DNA of 64,000 nucleotides from Ramlibacter tataouinensis TTB310 (GTDB lineage Bacteria > Pseudomonadota > Gammaproteobacteria > Burkholderiales > Burkholderiaceae_C). Shown piece by piece: positions 50,097-59,640 of the stretch. The stretch lies in NCBI RefSeq assembly GCF_000215705.1, contig NC_015677.1:3980001-4044000 (forward strand), given 5' to 3'. Below the pieces are notes generated by a model, which did not search any database, was not told where the DNA came from, and was given only the letters and a program-made list of their open reading frames with translations. The translations under genes were made by a program, and so were the position numbers. Numbering within the stretch: position 1 is the stretch's first letter; every line of letters starts with the position of its first letter.

Positions 50097-52412
50097 ATGC
50101 CCACCGTTCCCCCGAAGGCCAACCCGGAAGAAAAACGCGCCCAGCTGCGCCAGGCCGCGCTGGAGTACCACGAGTTCCCCACCCCCGGCAAGGTGGCCAT
50201 CGCCGCCACCAAGCAGCTGATCAACCAGCACGACCTGGCCCTGGCCTACTCGCCCGGCGTCGCCGCGCCGTGCGAGGAGATCGTCAAGGACCCGAACAAC
50301 GCCTTCCGCTACACCAGCCGCGGCAACCTGGTGGCGGTGATCACCAACGGCACGGCGGTGCTGGGCCTGGGCGACATCGGCCCGCTGGCCGCCAAGCCGG
50401 TAATGGAAGGCAAGGGCGTGCTGTTCAAGAAGTTCGCCGGCATCGACGTGTTCGACATCGAGATCAACGAGAAGGACAACCTCGACAAGCTGGTCGACGT
50501 GATCGCCGCGCTGGAGCCCACCTTCGGCGGCATCAACCTGGAGGACATCAAGGCGCCCGACTGCTTCTACGTGGAGCGCAAGCTGCGCGAACGCATGAAG
50601 ATCCCGGTCTTTCACGACGACCAGCACGGCACGGCCATCGTGGTGGGCGCGGCCATCATCAACGGCCTGAAGGTGGTGGGCAAGGAGCTGTCCAAGGTCA
50701 AGCTGGTGACCTCGGGCGCCGGCGCCGCGGCGCTGGCCTGCCTGAACCTGCTGCTCAAGCTGGGCCTGCCGCGCGAGAACATCTTCGCCACCGACCTGGC
50801 CGGCGTGGTCTACAAGGGCCGCCAGGAGCTGATGGACGAGGACAAGATCCAGTTCGCGCAGGACACGCCGGCGCGCACGCTGTCCGAGGTGATCGAGGGC
50901 GCGGACATCTTCCTGGGCCTGTCGGCCGGCGGGGTGCTCAAGCCCGAGATGGTCAAGAAGATGGGCAAGAAGCCGCTGATCCTGGCGCTGGCCAACCCGA
51001 ACCCGGAGATCGTGCCCGACGAGGCCAAGGCGGTGCGGCCCGACTGCGTGATCGCCACCGGCCGCACCGACTACCCGAACCAGGTCAACAACGTCCTGTG
51101 CTTCCCCTACATCTTCCGCGGCGCGCTGGACTCCGGCGCGACCACCATCACGGTGGAGATGGAGATCGCGGCGGTGCACGCCATCGCCGACCTGGCGCAG
51201 GCCGAGCAGAGCGAGGTGGTGGCCGCGGCCTACGCGGGCCAGCACCTGGCCTTCGGGCCCGAGTACCTGATCCCCAAGCCCTTCGATCCGCGGCTGATGA
51301 TGAAGATCGCGCCGGCCGTGGCCCAGGCCGCGGTCGACAGCGGCGTGGCCCTGCGTCCCATCAAGGACATGGACGCCTACCGCGAGAAGCTGCAGACCTT
51401 CGTCTATGCCTCGGGCACCACGATGAAGCCCATCATCGCGGCGGCCAAGGTGGCGCCCAAGAAGCGGGTGGCCTACTGCGAAGGCGAGGAGGAGCGGGTG
51501 CTGCGCGCCGCGCAGATCGTGGTGGACGAGGGCATCGCCCGGCCTACGCTGATCGGCCGGCCGGCCATCATCGCCCAGCGCATCGAGAAGTTCGGCCTGC
51601 GCCTGCGCAGCGACATGGACTACGACGTGGTCAACGTCGAACAGGACCTGCGCTACCGCGACTTCTGGCAGACCTACCACCGCATGACCGACCGCAAGGG
51701 CGTCACGGCGCAGATGGCCAAGATCGAGATGCGCCGGCGCCTGACCCTGATCGGCGCCATGCTGCTGTACAAGGACGAGGTCGACGGCATGATCTGCGGC
51801 ACATGGGGCACGACCGACATCCATCTGCGCTACCTGGACCAGGTGATCGGCCGGCGCGAGGGCGTCAACACCTACGCCTGCATGAACGGCCTGGTGCTGC
51901 CGAACCGCCAGGTGTTCCTGGTCGACACCCACGTCAACTACGATCCCACGGCCGAACAGCTGGCCGAGATCACCGTGATGGCGGCCGAGGAGATGATGCG
52001 CTTCGGCTTCAAGCCCAAAGCGGCCCTGCTGTCGCATTCCAACTTCGGCTCCAGCAACCAGGCCAGCGCCGTCAAGATGCGCCAGACGCTGGAACTGCTG
52101 CGGGCGCAGGCGCCCTGGCTGGAAGTGGACGGCGAAATGCACGGCGACGTGGCGCTGGACGGCGCCGCCCGCGCCCAGCTCATGCCCCACAGCACGCTGT
52201 CCGGCGACGCCAACCTGCTGGTGCTGCCCAACATCGACGCCGCCAACATTTCCTACAACCTGCTCAAGACGGCCGCCGGCGGCAACATCGCCATCGGGCC
52301 GGTGCTGCTGGGAGCGGCCAAACCGGTGCATATCCTGACAGCCAGCACGACCGTCCGCCGCATCGTGAACATGACGGCCTTGACGGTGGCCGATGCGAAC
52401 GCTGCCCGGTAA
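50097..52412 (+). CDS. maeB: NADP-dependent malic enzyme with phosphotransacetylase-like C-terminus
   Basis: A 771-residue MaeB-type enzyme that decarboxylates malate to pyruvate, making NADPH. The malic domain occupies about 1-430 (catalytic-region [35 protein letters not shown]) and the PTA-like domain about 440-771 ([16 protein letters not shown] at the end), which regulates the enzyme. TACAAT at 50023 is a likely -10, with a poor -35. A terminator-like hairpin follows at 52474. Confidence 0.97.
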   Translation: MPTVPPKANPEEKRAQLRQAALEYHEFPTPGKVAIAATKQLINQHDLALAYSPGVAAPCEEIVKDPNNAFRYTSRGNLVAVITNGTAVLGLGDIGPLAAKPVMEGKGVLFKKFAGIDVFDIEINEKDNLDKLVDVIAALEPTFGGINLEDIKAPDCFYVERKLRERMKIPVFHDDQHGTAIVVGAAIINGLKVVGKELSKVKLVTSGAGAAALACLNLLLKLGLPRENIFATDLAGVVYKGRQELMDEDKIQFAQDTPARTLSEVIEGADIFLGLSAGGVLKPEMVKKMGKKPLILALANPNPEIVPDEAKAVRPDCVIATGRTDYPNQVNNVLCFPYIFRGALDSGATTITVEMEIAAVHAIADLAQAEQSEVVAAAYAGQHLAFGPEYLIPKPFDPRLMMKIAPAVAQAAVDSGVALRPIKDMDAYREKLQTFVYASGTTMKPIIAAAKVAPKKRVAYCEGEEERVLRAAQIVVDEGIARPTLIGRPAIIAQRIEKFGLRLRSDMDYDVVNVEQDLRYRDFWQTYHRMTDRKGVTAQMAKIEMRRRLTLIGAMLLYKDEVDGMICGTWGTTDIHLRYLDQVIGRREGVNTYACMNGLVLPNRQVFLVDTHVNYDPTAEQLAEITVMAAEEMMRFGFKPKAALLSHSNFGSSNQASAVKMRQTLELLRAQAPWLEVDGEMHGDVALDGAARAQLMPHSTLSGDANLLVLPNIDAANISYNLLKTAAGGNIAIGPVLLGAAKPVHILTASTTVRRIVNMTALTVADANAAR

Positions 52413-52473
52413 GCGCCGGGCGACATAGCTGGCACTAACTTAGCCGGCTGTCAAACCGGCCGGCAATCCCCTT

Positions 52474-52500
52474 GCGGCTGCCCAAAAATTGGGCAGCCGC
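52474..52500. terminator. Stem-loop terminator after maeB
   Basis: A 12-bp perfect stem (GCGGCTGCCCAA with TTGGGCAGCCGC) around a 3-nt AAA loop lies 61 nt after the maeB stop. The downstream T-run is weak (TTGCGTTT), so it may act partly as an RNA-stabilising hairpin. Confidence 0.7.
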
Positions 52501-52599
52501 TTGCGTTTACGGGGTGGATCGTTCACACTAGCGGCCTTGAACTTTCCGGGTTTTCCCGGAAAGTGGCGTCCCCAAGGTCACCCCAGAAGGTCCGTTTTC

Positions 52600-52995
52600 A
52601 TGGCGCGCATGGCAGCCATCAAGCTTGCACTCACCAGCTTCTTGTTGGCAGCCGCGCTCGGTGGTCCGGCGCAAGCCAGGACCCCGGCGGACCCGGCGCC
52701 CGGCGGTTCGGCGGCGATTTCGCTGGCCGAGCTGCCACGGCAGGGTCGTGACACCTACGAGCTGATCCGCCAGGGCGGACCGTTCCCGTATGACAAGGAC
52801 GGCACGGTTTTCGGCAACCGGGAAAGGCTGCTGCCGCTGAACAAGCGCGGCTACTACCGGGAGTACACCGTCAAGACGCCGGGAGCGCGCAACCGTGGCG
52901 CCCGGCGCATCGTATGCGGCGGTCCGGTTCGGGCACCCAGTGCCTGCTACTACACCGCCGACCACTACGCCAGTTTTCGCAAGATTGTGGAGTGA
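52600..52995 (+). CDS. Secreted guanyl-specific ribonuclease (RNase Sa/barnase family)
   Basis: A 131-residue protein with a Sec signal peptide (IKLALTSFLLAAALGGPAQA) and a microbial RNase fold. Likely catalytic residues are Glu88 (YYREYTV), Arg103 (ARRIVCGG) and His122 (TADHYASF), and Cys106-Cys116 may form a disulfide. Known relatives cleave single-stranded RNA after G. The barstar gene follows 8 nt later and should protect the cell. It could be a nutritional or interbacterial enzyme. Confidence 0.88.
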   Translation: MARMAAIKLALTSFLLAAALGGPAQARTPADPAPGGSAAISLAELPRQGRDTYELIRQGGPFPYDKDGTVFGNRERLLPLNKRGYYREYTVKTPGARNRGARRIVCGGPVRAPSACYYTADHYASFRKIVE

Positions 52996-53003
52996 GCCCT
53001 GAA

Positions 53004-53480
53004 ATGAAGCGGGACCTGTTTTTGAACATGGAAAGACCAGCGGAGATGGACACATCCCTTCGCCCTGAAATCAACATCAACGACACGTCGCTCAAGGGCG
53101 TGCGCAGCAACATCGTGCAGTCCATCCGCGCCCACCGGGTGCAGGACCTGCAGGACGCCGCGCGCGGCCTGGGGCACCACTTCCTGTACGCCAACCTGGC
53201 CAATGCCCAGAGCAAGCAGGACGTGCTGGAGATGATCGCGCAGCAGTTCATCCTGCCGACGCATTTCGGCAAGAACTTCGACGCGCTGTACGACTGCATG
53301 ACCGACCCGGTGCACAAATCGGGCCCGCAGCCGGGCTTCGTGGTGGTGCTGGAGCAGATCCCGGCCCATGCCAAGTTCGACAAGGAGGCGCGCGAGCAGC
53401 TGCTCGACATCTTCCGCGACACGGCCGACTACTGGGCCGACCGGAAGATACCGTTCCGGTGCTTCTATTCTTTTCTGTAG
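53004..53480 (+). CDS. Barstar-family ribonuclease inhibitor
   Basis: A cytoplasmic inhibitor of 158 residues from ATG 53004; ATGs at 53028 and 53046 are alternatives. The barstar domain at about 55-150 has SKQDVLEMIAQQFILPTHFG, KNFDALYDCMTD and the final strand FRCFYSFL. The N-terminal segment, about 45 residues, is longer than in the Bacillus protein. It neutralises the secreted RNase encoded just upstream and is probably cotranscribed. A hairpin begins at its stop codon. Confidence 0.92.
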   Translation: MKRDLFLNMERPAEMDTSLRPEININDTSLKGVRSNIVQSIRAHRVQDLQDAARGLGHHFLYANLANAQSKQDVLEMIAQQFILPTHFGKNFDALYDCMTDPVHKSGPQPGFVVVLEQIPAHAKFDKEAREQLLDIFRDTADYWADRKIPFRCFYSFL

Positions 53481-53514
53481 CCCGTTCTGCACAAGCCAGC
53501 CAAGCAGAACGGGC
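53480..53514. repeat. Inverted repeat directly after the barstar stop codon
   Basis: GCCCGTTCTGC (53480-53490) and GCAGAACGGGC (53504-53514) form an 11-bp stem with a 13-nt loop. There is no T-run, so it is more likely an mRNA 3' stabiliser or a Rho-related end than an intrinsic terminator. Confidence 0.6.
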
Positions 53515-53681
53515 GAACGAGGCTACCCCGGGCACCGTCGAGGAAGGCGCCCCCACCACCGGCGCCGCGGCGCTGACCGAATCCGGCGAGAAGATGCCCA
53601 CCGACAAGCTGGTGGACGTGTCGCCGCTGGCGCTGCGAATGAGCAGCCCTTTCAACGCCGGCTACTGGCTCGCTGCCGCGT

Positions 53682-53712
53682 AACTCACAAAACACGGCGT
53701 GTTTTGTGAGTT
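53682..53712. repeat. 31-nt perfect inverted repeat
   Basis: Two 15-nt arms beginning AACTCACAAAACACG are exact reverse complements around a single G. The AT-rich arms differ from the local composition. It sits 12 nt before a strong terminator and 200 nt after barstar. It could be an operator, an attachment-like site or a remnant of a mobile element. Confidence 0.7.
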
Positions 53713-53724
53713 GTTCAGCCAGGT

Positions 53725-53753
53725 AAAAAAGCCCGGGAAACCCGGGCTTTTTT
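53725..53753. terminator. Bidirectional Rho-independent terminator
   Basis: AAAAAA-GCCCGGG, loop AAA, CCCGGGC-TTTTTT: a 13-bp perfect stem counting the A/T tracts. It separates the RNase/barstar operon from the convergent ksgA gene and ends transcripts from both sides. Confidence 0.92.
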
Positions 53754-53772
53754 GTTGGTGGCGCCCTGCATG

Positions 53773-54636
53773 TTATTCCGGGCGAGGGGACGGGGTCCGC
53801 TCCCCCTCCTTCTGGGAGAGGGCTGGGGTGAGGGCCAGCGCCAGGTACTCGTCCACCGGCACTTCCTCCGCGCGGCGCTGCAGATCGAACGAGCCTGCGA
53901 ACCCGCGCTGCTCCAGCCACTTGCCCAGCGTGTGCCGCAGCAGCTTGCGGCGCTGGCTGAAGGCGACCTGCACGATCTCCGACAGCAGGGCCGGGTCGAC
54001 GGCCGCCGGCGCGGCGCGCGGGGCCATGCGCACCACGGCGCTGTCCACCCGCGGCGGTGGCTCGAAGGCTTCGGGCGGTACGAACAGGATGTCCTCCATC
54101 TCGTAGCGCCACTGCAGCATCACCGACAGGCGTCCGTAGTCCGACGTGGCCGGCGCAGCCACCATGCGGTCGATCACCTCCTTTTGCAGCATGAAGTGCT
54201 GGTCCTCGATCCGCTGCGCGAACGGCAGCAGATGGAACAGGATGGGGCTGGAGATGTTGTAGGGCAGGTTGCCCACCACCCGCAGCTTCCCCGCGCCCGG
54301 CGCGGGCGCCAGGCCGGCGAAGTCCACCTTCAGCACGTCGGCTTCGATCACCTCCAGCTGCGGATGGCGGCGCAGCCGGGCCGCCAGGTCGCGGTCCAGC
54401 TCGATCACCGTCAGGCGGCCCAGCCGCTCGGCCAGCGGCTGCGTCAGTGCCGCCAGGCCGGGGCCGATCTCCACCATCGCCTGCCCCGGGCGCGGATCGA
54501 TGGCCCGCACGATGGCGTCGATGACGGACACGTCGGCCAGGAAATGCTGGCCGAAGCGCTTGCGCGGTACATGGGTGCCCCCACGCTCCCCGCTGCGCGT
54601 GGTGGTTCGCGGCCCGTCAGAGCTGCGGTGGCTCAC
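53773..54636 (-). CDS. ksgA: 16S rRNA (adenine1518/1519-N6)-dimethyltransferase
   Basis: A 287-residue enzyme that dimethylates two adenines in the 3' end of 16S rRNA. SAM-binding FGQHFLAD and [11 protein letters not shown], and the catalytic [10 protein letters not shown], are intact. The ATG at 54636 is inside the surA gene (20-nt overlap), so translation is coupled. The last residues, [19 protein letters not shown], are encoded by a dispersed repeat, so the normal C-terminus has been extended. Unlike E. coli, no pdxA gene lies between surA and ksgA. Confidence 0.96.
   Translation of the reverse strand: MSHRSSDGPRTTTRSGERGGTHVPRKRFGQHFLADVSVIDAIVRAIDPRPGQAMVEIGPGLAALTQPLAERLGRLTVIELDRDLAARLRRHPQLEVIEADVLKVDFAGLAPAPGAGKLRVVGNLPYNISSPILFHLLPFAQRIEDQHFMLQKEVIDRMVAAPATSDYGRLSVMLQWRYEMEDILFVPPEAFEPPPRVDSAVVRMAPRAAPAAVDPALLSEIVQVAFSQRRKLLRHTLGKWLEQRGFAGSFDLQRRAEEVPVDEYLALALTPALSQKEGERTPSPRPE
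53781..53835. repeat. Dispersed G-rich repeat at the 3' end of ksgA
   Basis: The sequence GGGAGAGGGCTGGGGTGAGG and its flanks match a repeat I recall as common in Burkholderiales intergenic regions, whose reading gives [12 protein letters not shown]. Here it lies inside the last codons of ksgA. It has partial dyad symmetry, as in REP-like elements. Confidence 0.6.
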
Positions 54637-56023
54637 GGTATTCGACGAAGGCGCGGCCCCGCACGTCCTGGGCCCAGCGGGTGTACGCCTCCTCCAGCTT
54701 CTTCTCGCGCAGCACGTTGCGCGCGACGTCGCGCTGCTCGCGCTGGCTCAGCTGCGCCTGGCGGCGTTCGACCAGCTGGATCAGGTGCACGCCGAAGCGC
54801 GAGACGATGGGCTCGGCGATCTGGCCGGGCGCCAGGGTGTTCATGGTTTCCTCGAACTCGGGCACGAACATGCCGGGGTTGGCCCAGCCGAGGTCGCCGC
54901 CGTTGCGGGCGCTGCCGTCCTGCGAATGCTGGCGCGCCAGCTGGGCGAACTCGGCCTGGCCGGCCTCGACCCGCCGCTTGAACTCGGCCAGCTGCGCCCG
55001 CGCCGCGCCTTCGCTCAGCTGAGGGCCGGGACGCAGCAGGATGTGCCGGGCGCGGCTTTGCACCACCGTCGCGCCGGGCAATCCGCCCTGGCGCTTTTCC
55101 ACCACCTTGATGACGTGGAAGCCGGCACCCGAGCGCACCACCTCGCTGATGCCGCCCACCGGCAGGCGCTGCGTGGCCTGCACGAACAGGGGCGGGTAGC
55201 GGTCGGCGGTGCGCAGGCCCACCAGGCCGCCGTTGGTGCCGGCGCCGGGCGCGTCCGACAGCTCGCGCGCCAGCGCGGCGAAGTCGGCCCCGCTGCGCGC
55301 GCGCTCCTGCACGGCCAGCGCCTTGGCGCGCAGCTGCTGCACCTGGGCGTCGCCGGCGTTCTCGGGCACGGCCACCAGGATGTGCGCCAGGTTGAGCTCC
55401 AGCGACGACGGGTCGGCGCTGTTCTGCTGCTGTTCGCGGATGAACTGGTCCACGTCCAGGTCGGACAGGCGGACCTTGGGCTCGATCTCGCGATCCCGCA
55501 GGCGGCCCAGCAGCAGCTGGTTGCGCAGGTCCTCGCGGAACGCGGCCCGGCTGATGCCGTCCGCCTCCAGCTGGCGACGCAGCTCGGCCACGGTGAGCTG
55601 GTTCTGCCGCGCCACGTTCTGTTCGGCCTGGTCGATGATGGCCTCGTCGATGCGGATGCCCAGCTCGCGCGCCAGCTGCAGCTGGGCGCGCTCGCTGATC
55701 AGCCGCTCGAGCACCTGGCGCGCCAGCTCGGCGCGCGGCGGCATGGCCACGCCCTGCTGTGCCAGCTGCTGCTCCACGCGCGCCAGGCGGGCGCGCACCT
55801 CGTTGTTGGTGATGGGCTCGGAGTTGACCACCGCGACGATGAAGTCGGCCGCGCGCGGCGACGAGGAGGCGGCCGGCGCGGAGCCCGCAGCCGGGCCGCC
55901 GGCGCCCGGCTGCGGCGGGACGCGCAGGCCCTGGGCCGCCGCCGGCGCGGCCAGGCCCAGGGCCAGCAGGGCCAGGCCCAGCACCCGGGCGGCGGGCGAA
56001 AGGAGGTCGCTTTCGAGGGACAT
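54617..56023 (-). CDS. surA: Periplasmic chaperone / peptidyl-prolyl isomerase SurA
   Basis: A 468-residue protein that carries unfolded outer-membrane proteins across the periplasm. The Sec signal ends near AAPAAAQ. A SurA N-terminal helical domain follows (about 55-190, [20 protein letters not shown]). Two parvulin domains follow: [11 protein letters not shown] to VVEKR, and [12 protein letters not shown] to LVERR. The ATG at 56023 lies 11 nt after the lptD stop; it overlaps ksgA at the 3' end. LptD is a known SurA client in E. coli, and here the genes are adjacent. Confidence 0.96.
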   Translation of the reverse strand: MSLESDLLSPAARVLGLALLALGLAAPAAAQGLRVPPQPGAGGPAAGSAPAASSSPRAADFIVAVVNSEPITNNEVRARLARVEQQLAQQGVAMPPRAELARQVLERLISERAQLQLARELGIRIDEAIIDQAEQNVARQNQLTVAELRRQLEADGISRAAFREDLRNQLLLGRLRDREIEPKVRLSDLDVDQFIREQQQNSADPSSLELNLAHILVAVPENAGDAQVQQLRAKALAVQERARSGADFAALARELSDAPGAGTNGGLVGLRTADRYPPLFVQATQRLPVGGISEVVRSGAGFHVIKVVEKRQGGLPGATVVQSRARHILLRPGPQLSEGAARAQLAEFKRRVEAGQAEFAQLARQHSQDGSARNGGDLGWANPGMFVPEFEETMNTLAPGQIAEPIVSRFGVHLIQLVERRQAQLSQREQRDVARNVLREKKLEEAYTRWAQDVRGRAFVEYREPPQL

Positions 56024-56034
56024 GTGCGTGCGCT

Positions 56035-58407
56035 CTAGTCGTAGTTCGTGAAGCGGCTGGGCGGGTCGACCTGCTCGCGCAGGAACTGGTAGCGCGGGAT
56101 ATTGTCCCTGAGCGTTCCCAGCGCATTGGTGCCCAGCCGGGTGAAGCCTATGAATTCGATCTGGAACAGGATGCGTTTGTTCGAGCTGTTCGGGCTGTAC
56201 TGCAGCCGCTCCAGCAGCACGCGGCCGATCCAGCAGCAGGCGTCGTATTCCACGCCGATGATGGTGTCCACCACGCGGCGCTCGCGCAGGCTCACGTTGA
56301 CGCGGCCCACGCTGTACCAGCGCCCGCCGCCCTGGCCGCGGCCGGGCCCGAGGTCGCGGCCCCGGTCGCCCCACAGGTCGTTGATCGGCCACTGCCAGCC
56401 GATGTCGACCTGCTCGCTGAAGCCGCGCTGCAGGCGGTAGGCGGCGCTGACCACGCGGTAGTTGCCGGGGTTGTAGCGCGCGCCGATGGTCGAGCGGATC
56501 GAACGGCTGGTCTTGGGGTTGTACTGCACCGTCGAATCGAACGCCCAGCGCGGGTCCCAGTTGAGGGACGCGCCCAGCAGCACGTCGGACAGCCGCTCGG
56601 TCACGGGCGGGGTGCCGGGCAGCACCACGCGCTGGTCCTTGAAGCGCAGCCGCTGGGCGATGCCGAAGCGCGCCAGCTCGGCGCCGGTCTCCTGCGCCAG
56701 GAAACGGGTGCTCACGCCCAGGGTGAGCAGGTTGTTGTCCGCGATGCGGTCGTTGCCGCCGAACGCGTTTTCCGTGTAGATGGTCGCGAAGTTGAAGTCG
56801 TTGTAGGCCGAGTCGTAGTTGGGCAGGAAGTTCTGCTCGCGAAACGGCGTGTACACGTAGAAGGCGCGCGGCTCCAGCGTCTGGATCAGGTTGCGTCCCA
56901 GCAGGGCGGTGTCGCGCTCGAACACCAGGCCGCCGTCCAGGCTGGCCGTGGGCACGCTGCGGTCGGCCGAGGTGCGGCCATTGGCCAGCAGCGGCGCGTC
57001 GAACTCGTACTGCGTGGCATGCAGCTGCAGCTTGGGGATGACGAACCAGCCCGGCGCCTGCCAGGGCCTGGACAGCTGGGCCAGGGTGTAGGCGCGCTGG
57101 GCATTGGGCTGGTTGTTGAGGACCCGGTCGGAGCGGAAATGCGTGTAGTCGGTCTCCGCATAGGCCGCGAAGCCCCCCGGCAGCTCCTGCCGCGTGTAGC
57201 GGCCCACCAGCTGCGGCAGCCGGTCGTACGGCGGCACGATCAGCGCCTGCGGATCCTGCAGGGTCTGCCACTTCAGGGCCCGCGCCGTCATGGAGAACCG
57301 TCCCGCGCCCCAGGACAGCACGCCGTCGCTGGCCAGCAGGCGCTCGGTCAGCGAGCCGGCGGTGGTGGTGCGCGAGGTGAAGTCGCGCCAGTAGTTGTCG
57401 TCGCTGACGCGGTTGAGGTTGAGGTTCAGCCCCAGGCCGGGCACGCCGGCCACGCCTGCCTGGTCGTGCCGCAGGTGGTACGACCAGCGGTCACGGTCGC
57501 GCAGCTGGTCGTCCGGCAGGTAGTTCGCATCCAGCTGGCCGCTGTAGCTGTTCTCCAGGTAGCGGAACTGGCCGCCCAGGTCCAGGCCGCGCTTGCTCAT
57601 CACCGTGGGCGAGAAGGTGGCGTCGCGGTTGGGCGCGATGTTCCAGTAGTAGGGGACGGTGACCTCGGCGCCGCTGACGCTGTCCACGCCGATGGTGGGC
57701 GGCAGGAATCCGGACTTGCGCTTGTCGGTCAAAGGAAAGCTCAGCACCGGGATCGGCAGGATGGGCACGCCGAAGAAGCGCAGCGCCGCGTTGTAGGCCA
57801 CCCCGGTCTCGCTCTCGTTGTCCAGGTTGAGGCGCTCCGCCGTCAGGATCCAGGCCGGGCTCCAGCCGGACTCTGGCTCGCGCTGGCAGGTGGTGTAGGT
57901 AGCGTTGCGCACCACCGACCGGTCGTTGTCGATGAAGTCGACGCGGTCGGCCTGGCCGTAGGCGCCGTTGCGCAGGAAGCGGTAGCGCGGCTGGTCGAAG
58001 AAGCCCTGGAAGGCGTCCACCTTCATCTCCAGCAGCGGCCCTTCGTAGGTGTTGCCGGCCTTGTTGATGCGCACGTTGCCGCGCGCGCGCGCCAGGTCCT
58101 CGGGCTGGTGGTACTCCAGCCGGTCGCCGCGGATGATGGTGTCGCCCCGGCGCAGCACCGCGTCGCCCTCGATGACGGTCTCCAGCCCGGTGCGCCCGCT
58201 CACGTTGCCGCCCTCGACGAAGGTGGGCAGGTCGCCGCGCACCTCGGGCGGGAAGGTCTCGCGCAGCCGCGGACTGGGCTGCAGCGCCAGCTCCGCCGGC
58301 GCCTGCTGCGCCCAGACCTGCGCCGCGGGCCCCAGGGCGCACGCGACCAGGGCCACCGGTGTCAGGGCAAAGCGGGCGCGGCGTGCCCGGGAACGAGGCG
58401 AAAGCAT
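56035..58407 (-). CDS. lptD: LPS-assembly outer-membrane protein LptD
   Basis: A 790-residue protein: signal peptide, N-terminal periplasmic OstA-type domain (about 60-200, VIEGDAVLRRGDTIIRGDRLEY), and a large C-terminal beta-barrel. It delivers lipopolysaccharide to the outer leaflet with LptE. Cys174 (YTTCQRE) and the adjacent Cys724-Cys725 (DACCW) match the positions that form disulfides in E. coli, but the first cysteine near the mature N-terminus is absent. It heads lptD-surA-ksgA and is divergent from amgK, 66 nt away. Confidence 0.95.
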   Translation of the reverse strand: MLSPRSRARRARFALTPVALVACALGPAAQVWAQQAPAELALQPSPRLRETFPPEVRGDLPTFVEGGNVSGRTGLETVIEGDAVLRRGDTIIRGDRLEYHQPEDLARARGNVRINKAGNTYEGPLLEMKVDAFQGFFDQPRYRFLRNGAYGQADRVDFIDNDRSVVRNATYTTCQREPESGWSPAWILTAERLNLDNESETGVAYNAALRFFGVPILPIPVLSFPLTDKRKSGFLPPTIGVDSVSGAEVTVPYYWNIAPNRDATFSPTVMSKRGLDLGGQFRYLENSYSGQLDANYLPDDQLRDRDRWSYHLRHDQAGVAGVPGLGLNLNLNRVSDDNYWRDFTSRTTTAGSLTERLLASDGVLSWGAGRFSMTARALKWQTLQDPQALIVPPYDRLPQLVGRYTRQELPGGFAAYAETDYTHFRSDRVLNNQPNAQRAYTLAQLSRPWQAPGWFVIPKLQLHATQYEFDAPLLANGRTSADRSVPTASLDGGLVFERDTALLGRNLIQTLEPRAFYVYTPFREQNFLPNYDSAYNDFNFATIYTENAFGGNDRIADNNLLTLGVSTRFLAQETGAELARFGIAQRLRFKDQRVVLPGTPPVTERLSDVLLGASLNWDPRWAFDSTVQYNPKTSRSIRSTIGARYNPGNYRVVSAAYRLQRGFSEQVDIGWQWPINDLWGDRGRDLGPGRGQGGGRWYSVGRVNVSLRERRVVDTIIGVEYDACCWIGRVLLERLQYSPNSSNKRILFQIEFIGFTRLGTNALGTLRDNIPRYQFLREQVDPPSRFTNYD

Positions 58408-58473
58408 CAGGCGGGGGGATGGAGGCGGGCGTACGGCTGGGAAGCCTGGTTGCGTTTGTAGAATCGATTATCC

Positions 58474-59595
58474 ATGAGCGACCGCGCGCCCTCCCCCTCG
58501 TCCACGCCCGCCTGGCCTGCGGTCAGCTGGGCCGATCCGCGGCGTGAAGCCGCCTTTGCCCAGTGGCTGGCGCAGGCGGCTCCGGCCCATGGGCTGCGGC
58601 CGGACAGCCTGCGGCCGGCCTCGGCCGATGCCAGCTTCCGCCGCTACCTGCGTCTGGACACCGGTGCCGGCGCCAGCCTGATCGTGATGGACGCGCCGCC
58701 CGACAAGGAGGACTGCCGGCCCTTCGTGAAGGTGGCGCGGCTGATGGACGAGGCCGGCCTGCTGGTGCCGCGCGTGCTGGAGTGGGACGAGGCGCAGGGC
58801 TTCATGCTGCTGCAGGACCTGGGCACGCAGACCATGATCGAGGTGGTGGACCCGGCCAATGCCGCGGCCAACCAGCCGCTGTACCTGCGCGCGATCGACG
58901 CACTGATCGCCTGGCAGCTCGCGTCCCGGCCCGGCGTGCTGCCGCCCTACGACCAGGCGCTGCTGGCGCGCGAGCTGCAGCTGTTCCCCGACTGGTACCT
59001 GGCCCGCCACAAGGGCGTGCAGGTCGAGGGCGCCGTGCGCGAGACGCTGGAGCCGGTATTCAAGCTGATCATCGAGCGCAACCTGGCAGCGCCGGCGGTC
59101 TACGTGCACCGCGACTTCATGCCGCGCAACCTGATGATGCCGGCCGACCACATCGAGCCGCGCCTGGGCGAGAAACAGGAAACACGCTTGGGCGTGTTGG
59201 ATTTCCAGGACGCGGTGCACGGCCCCATCACCTACGACATCGCCAGCCTGATGCGCGATGCCTTCCTCAGCTGGGACGAGGAGTTCGTGCTCGACATCAC
59301 GGTGCGCTACTGGCAGAAGGCCCGCAAGGCCGGGCTGCCGGTGCCGGCGGACTTCGGCGAGTTCTGGCGCGAGGTCGAATGGATGGGGCTGCAGCGGCAC
59401 CTGAAGGTGGCGGGCATCTTCGCGCGCCTGACGCTGCGCGACGGCAAGCCCAAGTACCTGGCCGACGCGCCGCGCTTCATCGGCTACATCCGCGCCACCG
59501 CCGCGCGCTACCGCGAGCTGGCACCGCTGCTCAAGCTGGTCGACCAGGTCGAGGGCACGCAGAACGCCACCGGCTATGCCTTCGGCCGCGTCTGA
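58474..59595 (+). CDS. amgK: Sugar kinase of the aminoglycoside-phosphotransferase fold (AmgK-like)
   Basis: A 373-residue kinase with the Brenner motif VHRDFMPRN (His212, Asp214) and the metal-binding LDFQDAVHGPITYDI (Asp243). AmgK phosphorylates MurNAc and GlcNAc at the anomeric position for peptidoglycan recycling; the identity here rests on its divergence from lptD, as in Pseudomonas, and on the presence of murU in the window. TAGAAT at 58459 ends only 9 nt before ATG 58474, so the transcript may be almost leaderless. Confidence 0.85.
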   Translation: MSDRAPSPSSTPAWPAVSWADPRREAAFAQWLAQAAPAHGLRPDSLRPASADASFRRYLRLDTGAGASLIVMDAPPDKEDCRPFVKVARLMDEAGLLVPRVLEWDEAQGFMLLQDLGTQTMIEVVDPANAAANQPLYLRAIDALIAWQLASRPGVLPPYDQALLARELQLFPDWYLARHKGVQVEGAVRETLEPVFKLIIERNLAAPAVYVHRDFMPRNLMMPADHIEPRLGEKQETRLGVLDFQDAVHGPITYDIASLMRDAFLSWDEEFVLDITVRYWQKARKAGLPVPADFGEFWREVEWMGLQRHLKVAGIFARLTLRDGKPKYLADAPRFIGYIRATAARYRELAPLLKLVDQVEGTQNATGYAFGRV

Positions 59596-59640
59596 GCGAT
59601 CGGCGCGCGGCGGCCGCAGGCCTCCCCGTTGCTAGCTGGC

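Noticed and set aside
53459..53683. A 74-codon open frame overlapping the end of barstar
   Set aside because: It starts with a GTG inside barstar without a ribosome site, passes through the hairpin at 53480-53514 and has no recognisable features; more likely 3' untranslated sequence.
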